Assembly: GCF_038561965.1 (NCBI RefSeq)
Contig: NZ_CP139348.1
Location: 3,534,001 to 3,598,000, forward strand
DNA: 64,000 nt
Source of the DNA: Stutzerimonas stutzeri
GTDB lineage: Bacteria > Pseudomonadota > Gammaproteobacteria > Pseudomonadales > Pseudomonadaceae
Direction of reading: 5' to 3'
Of the stretch, positions 44,712-53,439 are shown one piece after another; positions within the stretch are counted from its first letter, which is position 1, and the number at the start of each line of letters is the position of its first letter. The position numbers and the translations under genes were made by a program. Below the pieces are notes generated by a model. It searched no databases. It saw nothing but the letters and a program-made list of their open reading frames with translations, and was not told the origin of the DNA.

Positions 44712-45880
44712 ACCGCCTCCACACGCGCCTTCTGGCCTTCGTCGCGATCCTGCTGCTCGGCCTGCTGATCATCTGGCTGAGCGGCCACCTGCAGCCGTAT
44801 GAGGATGTCGTCGAACACGGCGCTGCACCGCAGGCGCGAAGCAACGACTATCTGGCCGCCGAGCTGTTTCTGCGCGACCTTGGCCTGCAGGTCAGCCACC
44901 ACGAAGGCATCGCCGGGCTGGAGACGCTGCCGACCAGCGGCCAGACGCTGCTATTGCTCGGTGACCGCCGCAACATGACGCCTCGGCAGACCGGGCGCCT
45001 GCTGGATTGGGCCGCCGCCGGCGGGCATCTGGTCGTCGTTGCAGAGCGGCTGTGGGATGAGAAAGCAGGCAAAAGCGGCGACCTGCTGCTCGATCAACTC
45101 AACCTGCAGCAGTACTCAACCAAGGATCTGGATGAAGACACCCAGACGCCACAGCCATCCAAGACAGAACAGCATCCGCAGTTGACCAAGCTGTATCTGG
45201 AGAATGAAAGCGCGCCGGCCTATCTCGCCTTCGATACGGATTTCCATCTCTACGACGCCGACAACCGCGCCCACGCCTGGGCCAACAGCGCGGGCGCGAC
45301 GCACATGCTGCAACTGCAGCACGGTGACGGGTTGGTCACCGCGCTGACCGACAGCTGGATCTGGCAGAACCGCAATATCGACGAATACGACCATGCCTGG
45401 CTGCTCTGGTACCTGGCTCAGGACAGCGAAGTCACCCTGGTGCACCGCAGCGAACATGACAGTCTGTTGGCGCAACTGCGCCGCCACTTCCCGGAGTTGC
45501 TCACCGCGCTGGGTCTGCTCACGCTGTTTGCACTCTGGCATGCCGGGCAGCGCTTCGGCCCGCTGCAGTCTCCGGCCAGCCCGGCGCGTCGCCAGCTGCA
45601 AGAGCATCTGCGCGGATCGGCAGACTTCCTGTTGCGCCATGGCCGCGAGCAAAGCCTCCTGCAACGCCTTCAGCACGACATTCAACGCCGGGCCAAGCAT
45701 CGCCATCCCGGCTTCGACGAGCTACCACTCAGTGGGCAGCTGATACTTCTTTCACAACTTTCCAGCCTGCCGCCTGCCAGCATCGAACAGGCCATGCGCC
45801 CCGTGTCGCAGCAACGCCTGTCGGCCACCGAATTCACCCGGCAGGTCGCCTACCTGCAAACCCTCAGGAATGCCCTATGA
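44708..45880 (+). CDS. DUF4350-domain protein
   Basis: A 390-residue protein anchored by one N-terminal span (RLLAFVAILLLGLLIIWLSG). A GATase-like DUF4350 fold follows: NDYLAAELFLRDLGLQVSHHEG, LLLLGDRRNMTPRQTGRLLDWAAAGGHLVVVAE. A second span lies near LLTALGLLTLFALWHAG, before a cytoplasmic C-terminal region (LQEHLRGSADFLLRHGRE). The function is unknown. The start is ATG 44708, overlapping the DUF4129 stop by 4 bases; the stop overlaps the MoxR start by 4 bases. Confidence 0.82.
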   Translation: MNRLHTRLLAFVAILLLGLLIIWLSGHLQPYEDVVEHGAAPQARSNDYLAAELFLRDLGLQVSHHEGIAGLETLPTSGQTLLLLGDRRNMTPRQTGRLLDWAAAGGHLVVVAERLWDEKAGKSGDLLLDQLNLQQYSTKDLDEDTQTPQPSKTEQHPQLTKLYLENESAPAYLAFDTDFHLYDADNRAHAWANSAGATHMLQLQHGDGLVTALTDSWIWQNRNIDEYDHAWLLWYLAQDSEVTLVHRSEHDSLLAQLRRHFPELLTALGLLTLFALWHAGQRFGPLQSPASPARRQLQEHLRGSADFLLRHGREQSLLQRLQHDIQRRAKHRHPGFDELPLSGQLILLSQLSSLPPASIEQAMRPVSQQRLSATEFTRQVAYLQTLRNAL

Positions 45881-46890
45881 GCGAAAACACCTCCGAATCA
45901 AACAGCGCCGCGCCAAGCGCCAACCCTGCGAGCCAGCGTCTGCGAGCCAGCCAGCTAGCCCAGGCGTTGCGCGATGAATTGCACAAGGCGGTGATCGGCC
46001 AGGACGAAGTCATTGATGGCGTCCTCACCGCGCTGATCGCTGGCGGCCACGTGCTGATCGAAGGCGTACCCGGACTGGGCAAAACACTGCTGGTACGGGC
46101 GTTGGCGCGCTGCTTCGGCGGCGAATTCTCGCGAATCCAGTTCACCCCCGATCTGATGCCCAGCGACGTTACCGGCCATGCGGTCTACGACATGCAGACC
46201 GAGCAGTTCAAGCTGCGCAAAGGCCCGGTATTCACCAACCTGCTACTGGCAGATGAAATCAACCGGGCCCCGGCCAAGACCCAGGCCGCGCTGCTCGAGG
46301 TGATGCAGGAGCGACAAGTGACCCTGGAAGGCAAGGCCTTGGCCGTGCCGCAACCCTTTCTGGTCATGGCCACCCAGAACCCGATCGAGCAGGAAGGCAC
46401 CTATCCGCTGCCCGAAGCCGAGCTCGATCGTTTCATGCTGATGCTACGTATGGATTACCCCCAAGCCGACGAGGAGCTGGAGCTGGTGCGCCAGGTCACC
46501 CGCTCGGCACGGGCCGACATGCTCGACGTCAGCGCCTTGCGTCAGTTGGTGCAGGCACGCGATGTGCTGGCCTTGCAGAAGATCGCCAGCGAACTACCGC
46601 TCGACGATCAGGTTCTGGACTACGCCGTGCGCCTGGCGCGCAGCACACGCAGCTGGCCGGGCCTGGCACTAGGTGCCGGCCCGCGCGCTTCGATCGCCCT
46701 GGTTCGCGGCGGGCGCGCCAGGGCCTTGCTGCGCGGCGGCGAATTCGTCACGCCGGACGATATCAAGGGCTGCGCATTGGCCGTACTGCGCCATCGCGTA
46801 CGGCTCTCCGCGGAGCTTGATATCGAAGGGCTTTCGGTGGACCAGGTGCTGCAGCAGGTGCTCGGCCAGGTGGCGGCTCCGCGCGCATGA
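45877..46890 (+). CDS. MoxR-family AAA+ ATPase
   Basis: A 337-residue AAA+ chaperone-like ATPase. Walker A is GVPGLGKTLL, Walker B is LLLADEINRAPAKTQAALLEVMQERQ, sensor 1 is ATQNPIEQEGTYPLPEAELDRFML, and the arginine-finger/sensor-2 region is LGAGPRASIALVRGGRARAL. MoxR proteins are thought to help the assembly or metal loading of partner complexes, usually with a VWA-type partner encoded next door. Here the partner is the DUF58 protein downstream, overlapping by 4 bases. Confidence 0.93.
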   Translation: MSENTSESNSAAPSANPASQRLRASQLAQALRDELHKAVIGQDEVIDGVLTALIAGGHVLIEGVPGLGKTLLVRALARCFGGEFSRIQFTPDLMPSDVTGHAVYDMQTEQFKLRKGPVFTNLLLADEINRAPAKTQAALLEVMQERQVTLEGKALAVPQPFLVMATQNPIEQEGTYPLPEAELDRFMLMLRMDYPQADEELELVRQVTRSARADMLDVSALRQLVQARDVLALQKIASELPLDDQVLDYAVRLARSTRSWPGLALGAGPRASIALVRGGRARALLRGGEFVTPDDIKGCALAVLRHRVRLSAELDIEGLSVDQVLQQVLGQVAAPRA

Positions 46891-48212
46891 CTCCATCCCG
46901 TCGCCTGCTCGTTGCGCTGGCAACGCTGGTGCTCCTGGCCGTCCCACTTGGCGCGCTCACCGCTATGGGTATCGAAGCCGAAGGTTGGCGCTCTGCCTGG
47001 TGGGGGCTTTTGCTGGCATTGGGGATGGTCGCTGTGCTCGACGCACGCAACCTGAAGCGGCGGCCTTCGCCGTCATTGCAACGCAGCCTGTCAGGCAACC
47101 TGCCGCTGGGTCACTGGAGCAACGTGCAGCTGTTGGTTCGCAACGAGGACACCCATCCTGCCGAGCTGGAACTGTTCGACCACGTGCCGGAAGGCATGCT
47201 TTTCGAGCAGCTGCCGCAACGAATACGCCTGCAACCCTGGGAGCATTGCCAAATCACCTACCGGCTGCGTCCGGTTCGCCGCGGACGCTTTGCCTTCCAG
47301 CGCTGCGACATGCAGCTGACCAGCCCTTTGGGCCTATGGCGCAGCAAACGCCAGCTGCCGCTGGCCGATGACACCCGGGTCTACCCCGACTTCGCCCGGT
47401 TGCACGGTGCCGGCCTGCAAGCCGTCGACGTCTGGCTGAACCGCCTCGGCGTGCGCCAGCAGCCCAGGCGCGGCCTGGGGCTGGAGTTTCATCAATTACG
47501 CGAATTTCGCGAGGGCGATACGTTGCGGCAGATCGACTGGAAAGCCACAGCACGCACCCGAATGCCGATTGCCCGCGAATATCAGGACGAGCAAGACCAG
47601 CAGATCGTGCTGATGCTCGACTGTGGCCGTCGTATGCGTAGTCAGGACGCAGAACTTACCCACTTCGATCACGCGCTCAATGCCGGCCTGCTGCTCGCCT
47701 ACGCCGCGCTGCGCCAGGGCGACGCAGTGGGCGTCTGCACCTTCGCCGGCGAGCCACGATATGTCGCGCCCGCCAAGGGTCAACAACAGTTGCGCGTATT
47801 GCTGAACAGCCTCTATGACCTGCAGCCCACCCAGCAGCCAGCTGATTATGGTGCGGCGACCGAACAGCTATTGGCCAGGCAACAGCGCCAGGCGCTGGTG
47901 ATCGTCCTAAGCAATCTGCGCGACGAAGACGATGCAGAGCTGCATGCCGCTCTGCAGCGACTTTCGCGACGGCATCGCGTGCTGCTGGTGAGCCTGCGCG
48001 AAGAAGTGCTGGACCACCTGCGTGTGCGGCCGGTGCAAAATCTGGACGATGCGCTCGACTACTGCGGCGCGCAGGATTACCTGAGCGCACGCCAGCAGCT
48101 GCACAAACGCCTTATGGCCAATGGCATGCCAGTGCTGGACGTCCCACCTTGCGATCTGGGACCAGCACTGGTCGGGCGCTATCTGGCATGGAAAAAGACA
48201 AGAACGCTGTAG
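46887..48212 (+). CDS. DUF58 protein with VWA-like fold
   Basis: A 441-residue protein. Two membrane segments lie at the N-terminus (RLLVALATLVLLAVPLGALTAMGI; WWGLLLALGMVAVLDA), then a beta-rich domain (RSLSGNLPLGHWSNVQLLVRN) and the DUF58 core LGLEFHQLREFREGDTLRQIDWKATART. The VWA-like strand reads QQIVLMLDCGRRMRSQ, where the usual DxSxS metal site is D-C-G-R-R, so metal binding may be lost. It is the last gene of the six-gene unit and overlaps MoxR by 4 bases. No terminator is evident in the 5 bases before the convergent PilZ gene. Confidence 0.88.
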   Translation: MTPSRRLLVALATLVLLAVPLGALTAMGIEAEGWRSAWWGLLLALGMVAVLDARNLKRRPSPSLQRSLSGNLPLGHWSNVQLLVRNEDTHPAELELFDHVPEGMLFEQLPQRIRLQPWEHCQITYRLRPVRRGRFAFQRCDMQLTSPLGLWRSKRQLPLADDTRVYPDFARLHGAGLQAVDVWLNRLGVRQQPRRGLGLEFHQLREFREGDTLRQIDWKATARTRMPIAREYQDEQDQQIVLMLDCGRRMRSQDAELTHFDHALNAGLLLAYAALRQGDAVGVCTFAGEPRYVAPAKGQQQLRVLLNSLYDLQPTQQPADYGAATEQLLARQQRQALVIVLSNLRDEDDAELHAALQRLSRRHRVLLVSLREEVLDHLRVRPVQNLDDALDYCGAQDYLSARQQLHKRLMANGMPVLDVPPCDLGPALVGRYLAWKKTRTL

Positions 48213-48217
48213 CGGCC

Positions 48218-48646
48218 TTACAGGCCGAGACAACAATCCTTGTCGGTGAATCGATCAGGCGCTGAGCTGGCGTGATGCGACAGCGGCATGTGCAGCATCG
48301 GCTGAAAGCTGAAGTAGTGATGCAACGCGGTGACCATCTCGCGAATTTCGGTTGGCGGCTCGACCAGGGAAAAGCCGGTGTCGTAACTCCCTGGCGTGAC
48401 GTCCTCGCTTGACCACAGGCTGAACGCACTGAAGTCCACATGGCGCAGCTGGCCAGTCTGGCCCGGAATCTTCAAGCGCATCTCGAAGCTGACGCCGAGC
48501 ATCATCGGATAGGGGCTGATCAGCATCAGCCCGCCTTCGGACAGGTTGCCGATAAAACCAAGCGGCTTTTCGGTAAACCGGTTGAATACATTGAGGTAAT
48601 ACGGCAACTGATGCCGTTGGATACGACGCTGGTTCGCCATGTTCAT
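48218..48646 (-). CDS. PilZ-domain protein (c-di-GMP receptor candidate)
   Basis: A 142-residue single PilZ domain. The N-terminal RRIQR fits the RxxxR c-di-GMP motif and NLSEGGLML the (D/N)xSxxG motif. It is cytoplasmic, without membrane spans. The start is ATG 48646 (MNMANQRR); the frame is open for 19 more codons upstream. A diguanylate cyclase gene lies about 4 kb away. The output target is not known. Confidence 0.85.
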   Translation of the reverse strand: MNMANQRRIQRHQLPYYLNVFNRFTEKPLGFIGNLSEGGLMLISPYPMMLGVSFEMRLKIPGQTGQLRHVDFSAFSLWSSEDVTPGSYDTGFSLVEPPTEIREMVTALHHYFSFQPMLHMPLSHHASSAPDRFTDKDCCLGL

Positions 48647-48693
48647 GTCGTCGGAGCCTTCAACCTTAGCCCTGCAATTCGAATCCCTTCGGC

Positions 48694-49116
48694 TCAGTTG
48701 CATTCCTGGCCGATACGCGCTGCCAGGCGCTGTCGAGCCGCCTCTACTTCACTTTCACTGTAGTAGACGCGCTCGCCCGCCGCATCGTTACGAAAAAAGC
48801 GTCCGCCAAGCTGCAGTTGTGACAACTGCCTGCGAAGGGCCTGGCATTCCTGCTCCCGGGCGGCATGAAGCTGGCCAGCCTGCTCGCGCGCCGCCTGCTT
48901 TTCCTGCCGTCGGGCGTCGAAGAAACGTTCGCTGCGCGCCTCGCGCTCGCGGGTCTGCTCGTCTCGCTCGACCACTTGCGGCCGTACATCAACCTGCTCG
49001 GCTCCAGCCGGTGGGCGCTGGCCAAAATGCACGCGTCCATCACCGTCAGTCCAGCGGTAGATCTGCGCGGATGCCAGCGCTGGCAGCAGCATGGCAGTCA
49101 GAAGCAACGCTCGCAT
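48694..49116 (-). CDS. DUF4124-domain exported protein
   Basis: A 140-residue protein with a signal peptide (RALLLTAMLLPALASAQ) and the DUF4124 motif YRWTDGDGRVHFGQRPPAGAEQVDVR straight after. The rest is a charged, Gln/Glu/Arg-rich helix likely to form a coiled coil (residues 50-105). Periplasmic; function unknown. It lies 24 bases after the lipoprotein gene on the same strand. Confidence 0.83.
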   Translation of the reverse strand: MRALLLTAMLLPALASAQIYRWTDGDGRVHFGQRPPAGAEQVDVRPQVVERDEQTREREARSERFFDARRQEKQAAREQAGQLHAAREQECQALRRQLSQLQLGGRFFRNDAAGERVYYSESEVEAARQRLAARIGQECN

Positions 49117-49140
49117 GTTCTCTCACCTGGTTTCACGACA

Positions 49141-49518
49141 TCAGCGCTTGGCCGGATGAACCACAACAGGCGGCTCGACATGATAGTGGCCCAGCTGCCT
49201 AAGCGTCTCCAGACGCGCACGTGCTCGATAGGCGTATTCGCTGGCTGGGTAGCGGTCGACGATAAAGCGGTAGGTTTCGCCGGCGTCGACGAACAGCCCC
49301 TGGCGCTCCAGACATTGCCCCCGCAGCAGGGAAATCTCCGGCTGCACCTGGCTGCGCGGTTTGCTGCGGCGTTCCGCCTGCGACAACGATTGCATCACTC
49401 GCTCGCAGTTGTCGGCCTCGTAATGCTGGTAAGCCGCATCCAGGTGGCGATCGGAAGCATGGCGGCTGCTGCAGCCGACGGTCACAAGACTCAGAAAAAT
49501 AATGATCAAGGTGCGCAT
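49141..49518 (-). CDS. Small TPR-like lipoprotein
   Basis: A 125-residue lipoprotein: signal peptide IIIFLSLVTVGC with a lipobox ending in the cysteine at residue 16 and SS at +2/+3, consistent with outer-membrane sorting. One to two TPR-like helical pairs follow (LDAAYQHYEADNCERVMQSLSQAE; GQCLERQGLFVDAGETYRFIVDRYP). It is the first of three minus-strand genes with the DUF4124 and PilZ genes. The specific role is unknown. Confidence 0.8.
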   Translation of the reverse strand: MRTLIIIFLSLVTVGCSSRHASDRHLDAAYQHYEADNCERVMQSLSQAERRSKPRSQVQPEISLLRGQCLERQGLFVDAGETYRFIVDRYPASEYAYRARARLETLRQLGHYHVEPPVVVHPAKR

Positions 49519-49668
49519 GGGTTCCTCCGTATGCCTCCTGTATCGACCGTATTGGAAAAACCTGCAGACAGCCCGTCAAACAAGGCCGAAAGAGTAGTGC
49601 CCGCCGACCGATGACTACAACCGGCGAGCATAGTAGCCTCGCAGCCAGCCAGAAAAAGGAGCAATTGA

Positions 49669-51117
49669 ATGATTCCGCGTCGCACCAAGATCGTCGCCAC
49701 CCTGGGCCCAGCAAGCAGCTCGCCGGAAGTGTTGGAAAAGATGATCGTCGCCGGGCTGGACGTCGCCCGCCTGAATTTCTCCCACGGCAATCCCGACGAG
49801 CATCGCGCCCGGGCCGAGCTGGTTCGCGAAATCGCCGCGCGCCATGGCCGCTTCGTCGCGCTGCTCGGAGACTTGCAGGGGCCGAAGATCCGCATCGCCA
49901 AGTTCACCGCCAAGCGCATCGAGCTCAAGGAAGGCGACCAGTTCCGCTTCTCCGTGACCCACCCGCGCGATGCCGGCAACCAGGAAGTGGTCGGTATCGA
50001 CTATCCGGATCTGGTCAAAGACTGCACCGTCGGCGACGAATTGCTGCTCGATGATGGGCGCGTGGTGATGCGCGTCGACAACACCACGGCTGATGAACTG
50101 CATTGCACCGTGTTGATCGGCGGCCCGCTGTCGGACAACAAGGGTATCAATCGCCGCGGCGGCGGCCTGACTGCACCGGCGCTGACCAATAAGGACAAGG
50201 CCGATATCAAGCTGGCCGCTGAACTGAAGCTGGACTACCTTGCAGTCTCCTTCCCGCGCGATGCCGCGGACATGGAACTGGCGCGCCGCCTGCGCGACGA
50301 AGCCGGCTCCGACGCCTGGCTGATCGCCAAGATCGAGCGGGCCGAAGCGGTAGCCGATGACGAAGCACTGGACGGTCTCATCCGCGCCAGCGATGGCGTG
50401 ATGGTGGCCCGTGGCGATCTGGGCGTTGAAATCGGTGACGCCGAACTGGTCGGCATCCAGAAGAAGATCATCTTGCACGCCCGCCGCCACAACAAAGTGG
50501 TGATCACCGCGACGCAGATGATGGAGTCGATGATCCACAGCCCGATGCCGACCCGCGCCGAGGTGTCCGATGTAGCCAACGCGGTACTCGACTACACCGA
50601 TGCGGTGATGCTTTCGGCCGAAAGCGCCGCTGGCGAATATCCGATCGAAGCGATCAAGGCCATGGCGCGCGTGTGCTGCGGCGCAGAGAAGCATCCAACC
50701 AGCACCAAGTCGGGCCACCGCCTCGGCCAGCAGTTCGAACGCTGCGATGAAAGCGCTGCGCTGGCGGCGATGTACACCGCCAATCATTTCCCGGGCGTAA
50801 AAGCGATCATCGCCCTGACCGAAAGCGGTTACACGCCGCTGATCATGTCGCGCATACGGTCTGCGGTGCCGATCTTCGCCTTCTCTCCGCACCGCGCAAC
50901 CCAGGCGCGCGTCGCGCTGTTCCGTGGCGTCCAGACCGTACCGTTCGATCCTGCTGCGCTGCCGGCAGACAAGGTCAGTCAGATGGCGGTAGAGGAGTTG
51001 CTCAAGCGCAACATCGTGCAGCCTGGCGACTGGGTGGTGCTCACCAAGGGTGACAGTTATCACGACAGCACCGGTGGCACCAACACGATGAAGATCCTGC
51101 GCGTCGGCGACCAGTAA
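49669..51117 (+). CDS. pyk: Pyruvate kinase
   Basis: Makes pyruvate and ATP from phosphoenolpyruvate and ADP. The 482-residue protein has RRTKIVATLGPAS, LDVARLNFSHG, DLQGPKIRIAKF, LIAKIERAEAV, DGVMVARGDLGVEIG, TATQMMESMIHSPMPTRAEVSDVANAV and the C-terminal allosteric domain. The pseudomonad type at this locus is PykA (pyruvate kinase II). AAGGAG precedes the ATG at a good distance; a strong hairpin follows the stop. Confidence 0.97.
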   Translation: MIPRRTKIVATLGPASSSPEVLEKMIVAGLDVARLNFSHGNPDEHRARAELVREIAARHGRFVALLGDLQGPKIRIAKFTAKRIELKEGDQFRFSVTHPRDAGNQEVVGIDYPDLVKDCTVGDELLLDDGRVVMRVDNTTADELHCTVLIGGPLSDNKGINRRGGGLTAPALTNKDKADIKLAAELKLDYLAVSFPRDAADMELARRLRDEAGSDAWLIAKIERAEAVADDEALDGLIRASDGVMVARGDLGVEIGDAELVGIQKKIILHARRHNKVVITATQMMESMIHSPMPTRAEVSDVANAVLDYTDAVMLSAESAAGEYPIEAIKAMARVCCGAEKHPTSTKSGHRLGQQFERCDESAALAAMYTANHFPGVKAIIALTESGYTPLIMSRIRSAVPIFAFSPHRATQARVALFRGVQTVPFDPAALPADKVSQMAVEELLKRNIVQPGDWVVLTKGDSYHDSTGGTNTMKILRVGDQ

Positions 51118-51132
51118 ACTCGACGGGCTAGA

Positions 51133-51167
51133 CACGAGGCCGGCTTATGCCGGCCTCGTGCTTTCTG
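51133..51167. terminator. Terminator between pyk and reductase gene
   Basis: CACGAGGCCGGC-TTAT-GCCGGCCTCGTG, a 12-bp perfect stem, followed by CTTTCT. It serves pyk and may also serve the convergent reductase gene. Confidence 0.8.
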
Positions 51168-51170
51168 CGG

Positions 51171-52121
51171 TTAGCGCGACTGCGGCGAAGGACTCGCGCC
51201 AATGAACGCATCGCTGAATATCTGCCTGCGCGGCAACCCTGCGAGAAACAGCTGCCGAGCACTCGTCTCGACGAATACCGGACCACCGCACAGCAGGGCT
51301 ATCTCCTGTCGCGCGGCTGGTTTCAGCGTGCGCAAAGCGTTGTCACGCTCGCCGGTATCGATCCATTCCAACTGCAGGTTTGCATGCCTGCTTGCCAGCT
51401 CCTGCAGCGGCCCGCGCAGGTAGTGGCCATCGCTACAGACATGCAACAGCCTGATAGCCCCGCTATGACCCTGCCGCAAGCTCTCGCGCAGCAGCCCCCA
51501 CAAAGGCGCCAATCCGGTTCCAGCCGCCAGCAGCAGCAAGGGCCGCTCGGACCAGTCCGGTTCGTAATGCAGTGCACCGCCATGCAAGTCACCCAGCTGC
51601 AACGCATCGCCTGGGCGCAGCTGTCGAGCGGCATCGCAGAAAGCGCCGGGGCGACTGCAGTCGACGTGGAACTCCAACCATGGGTCATCACCGGGCAGGC
51701 TGGCCAGCGAATAGGGCCGAGCGATACCGGCTGCGGTCCACAACAGTAGATGCTGCCCAGCGCGATAGCGCAGCGGCCGCTCCGGCAACAGACGCAGCCG
51801 CAGCACGTTGCTGTTCAGCCACTGCACGCTCTCGACACGCGCTGCCTGCCCATCGCGGCGAGGATCGAAGACCTGCACGCCAAGGTCGCCATCGACACGG
51901 CACTGGCAGGCCAGTCGCCAGCCCGCCGCCCGCTGTTCGGGCGACAACAGATCCGGCTGGAGGTCGTGCGGCTCACCCTCTACACAGCGCACCAGACAGG
52001 CATGGCAGCTACCGGCACGGCAGCTGTACGGCACTGGCGAACCCGCACCGATCAAGGCATCGAGCAGGTTCGTTTCGGGCGCAACCATCCAGCGTTGACC
52101 CGCACAGTGCAGCTCAGGCAT
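51171..52121 (-). CDS. 2Fe-2S ferredoxin-NAD(P)H reductase-type flavoprotein
   Basis: A 316-residue protein of ferredoxin-first order. The N-terminal plant-type [2Fe-2S] domain has CRAGSCHAC (C-x4-C-x2-C) and a fourth cysteine in LACQCRV. An FAD-binding barrel with RPYSLASLPG follows, then an NAD(P)-binding domain with GTGLAPLWGLLRE and LLCGGPVFVE. The electron acceptor is not known. The start is ATG 52121 (MPELHCAGQRW), which overlaps the end of the upstream diguanylate cyclase gene by 8 bases; the frame further up is unconserved. Confidence 0.88.
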   Translation of the reverse strand: MPELHCAGQRWMVAPETNLLDALIGAGSPVPYSCRAGSCHACLVRCVEGEPHDLQPDLLSPEQRAAGWRLACQCRVDGDLGVQVFDPRRDGQAARVESVQWLNSNVLRLRLLPERPLRYRAGQHLLLWTAAGIARPYSLASLPGDDPWLEFHVDCSRPGAFCDAARQLRPGDALQLGDLHGGALHYEPDWSERPLLLLAAGTGLAPLWGLLRESLRQGHSGAIRLLHVCSDGHYLRGPLQELASRHANLQLEWIDTGERDNALRTLKPAARQEIALLCGGPVFVETSARQLFLAGLPRRQIFSDAFIGASPSPQSR

Positions 52122-53244
52122 CGCTGGTAACCCATGCCGGCTCACAGCGATTACGCCCGGCACGCTTGGCGCGGTAAAGCGCTTCGTCGGCCCGCTGCAA
52201 TGCAGCATCCAGATCGTCCCCGGCATTGAGCAGCGTCAGGCCGATCGACAAGCTGAGATGGCCGGCTGCGATGTTTGTGTCCTCCGGTTTGGCGTTGGCG
52301 AACGCTTCACGCAGGCGTTCGCAGCAGGCGGAGAATTGCTCGGCGTCGGTATTGGGTAGCAGCAATACGAATTCCTCACCGCCGTAGCGGGCCAGCACAT
52401 CGTCATCACGCAGGCAGGATCTGGCCACACTGGCGAAAGTCTGCAACACCCGGTCGCCGATAGCGTGCCCATGGATATCGTTGATGCGCTTGAAATGGTC
52501 CAGGTCGATCAGAGCAAGGCCCGATTGATGACCCCTGCGCAAGCGGCTCAGGTCGCCCTCGGCGATACGCAGAAAACGCCGCCGGTTATACAGGCCAGTC
52601 AACTCGTCGGTGGAAGCCAGATCTTCGAGCTGACGCATCATCCCACGCAGCGTGTCCTGATGCGCCTGCAGGGCGAAGCGCCGCTGGCGCATGCGCTGAC
52701 GCAAGCGGTACACATGTCCGGCAAACAGACACATCCAGATCAGCGTCACCAGCAACACACTGGCTTGAAGCAAGAAGACGTCGGTTTCCACCGGGCGCTG
52801 CAAGAGGTAGTCCAGCGCAGCCATGCCAACGAAACTGACGAAAGCCAGCGCGGCGTAGCGAATGAACACCTTGGGTGGGAGGAACACAGCAAACATCAGC
52901 ACGAGCAGGTAAAGCACCAGCAGCGAACCACGCGCGCTGCCCAGGTTGAACAGAAAGGATGTCAGCCAGATCAACCCCAGCAGTACCTGAGGCTCGGTCA
53001 GGCTGGGGTCCTTCGAGCGCAGGTTGATTCCGCGATGAAACAGCCAGAAGAACAGCAGTTGGCTGACAACGATCAGCGCCGAATGCATCACAGCACTGGT
53101 GACCGAAGCCCGGTAGAAGCCACCCGCCACGGCTACCCAGGTCAGCACCAACGCCAACCCGTAAGTCACCGAGGCCAATGCGAACCGCCGCGTAACCAAC
53201 TGCTGCAACGCTCGCATATCGGTTTCGTCTCGCATCGCACTCAT
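52114..53244 (-). CDS. Membrane diguanylate cyclase (GGDEF)
   Basis: A 376-residue protein that should make c-di-GMP. The N-terminal 180 residues hold about six membrane segments without a known sensor domain. A GGDEF domain follows, with DELTGLYNRRRFL, ALIDLDHFKRIND, the active-site ARYGGEEF, and a product-inhibition I-site RDDD exactly five residues before GGEEF. The setting between a ferredoxin reductase and fumarase is that of sadC in P. aeruginosa as I recall it, but this protein looks shorter, so I give no symbol. The start is ATG 53244, seven bases after GGAAGGA; longer frames exist. Confidence 0.9.
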   Translation of the reverse strand: MSAMRDETDMRALQQLVTRRFALASVTYGLALVLTWVAVAGGFYRASVTSAVMHSALIVVSQLLFFWLFHRGINLRSKDPSLTEPQVLLGLIWLTSFLFNLGSARGSLLVLYLLVLMFAVFLPPKVFIRYAALAFVSFVGMAALDYLLQRPVETDVFLLQASVLLVTLIWMCLFAGHVYRLRQRMRQRRFALQAHQDTLRGMMRQLEDLASTDELTGLYNRRRFLRIAEGDLSRLRRGHQSGLALIDLDHFKRINDIHGHAIGDRVLQTFASVARSCLRDDDVLARYGGEEFVLLLPNTDAEQFSACCERLREAFANAKPEDTNIAAGHLSLSIGLTLLNAGDDLDAALQRADEALYRAKRAGRNRCEPAWVTSDA

Positions 53245-53439
53245 AGGGATCCTTCCCATTGTGGCAATTTGCCGCACTCTACGCTTACCGAAAACAAAAA
53301 CCTAGCCGGCATTCCCATCGCTCCTGGTCCATCCGTGTACCGCGCAGCTTGACGCGTTATACTGCGCCGCATTTTTTCGCGGCGCGTCGACTGCCACTCC
53401 CGACGCGCCTCTTACCGCCCCGCCATGAGGACGCGCTGC

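Noticed and set aside
49615..51135. 506-codon ORF antisense to pyk
   Set aside because: Same reason: it covers the whole pyk gene on the other strand, with composition typical of a mirrored GC-rich gene.
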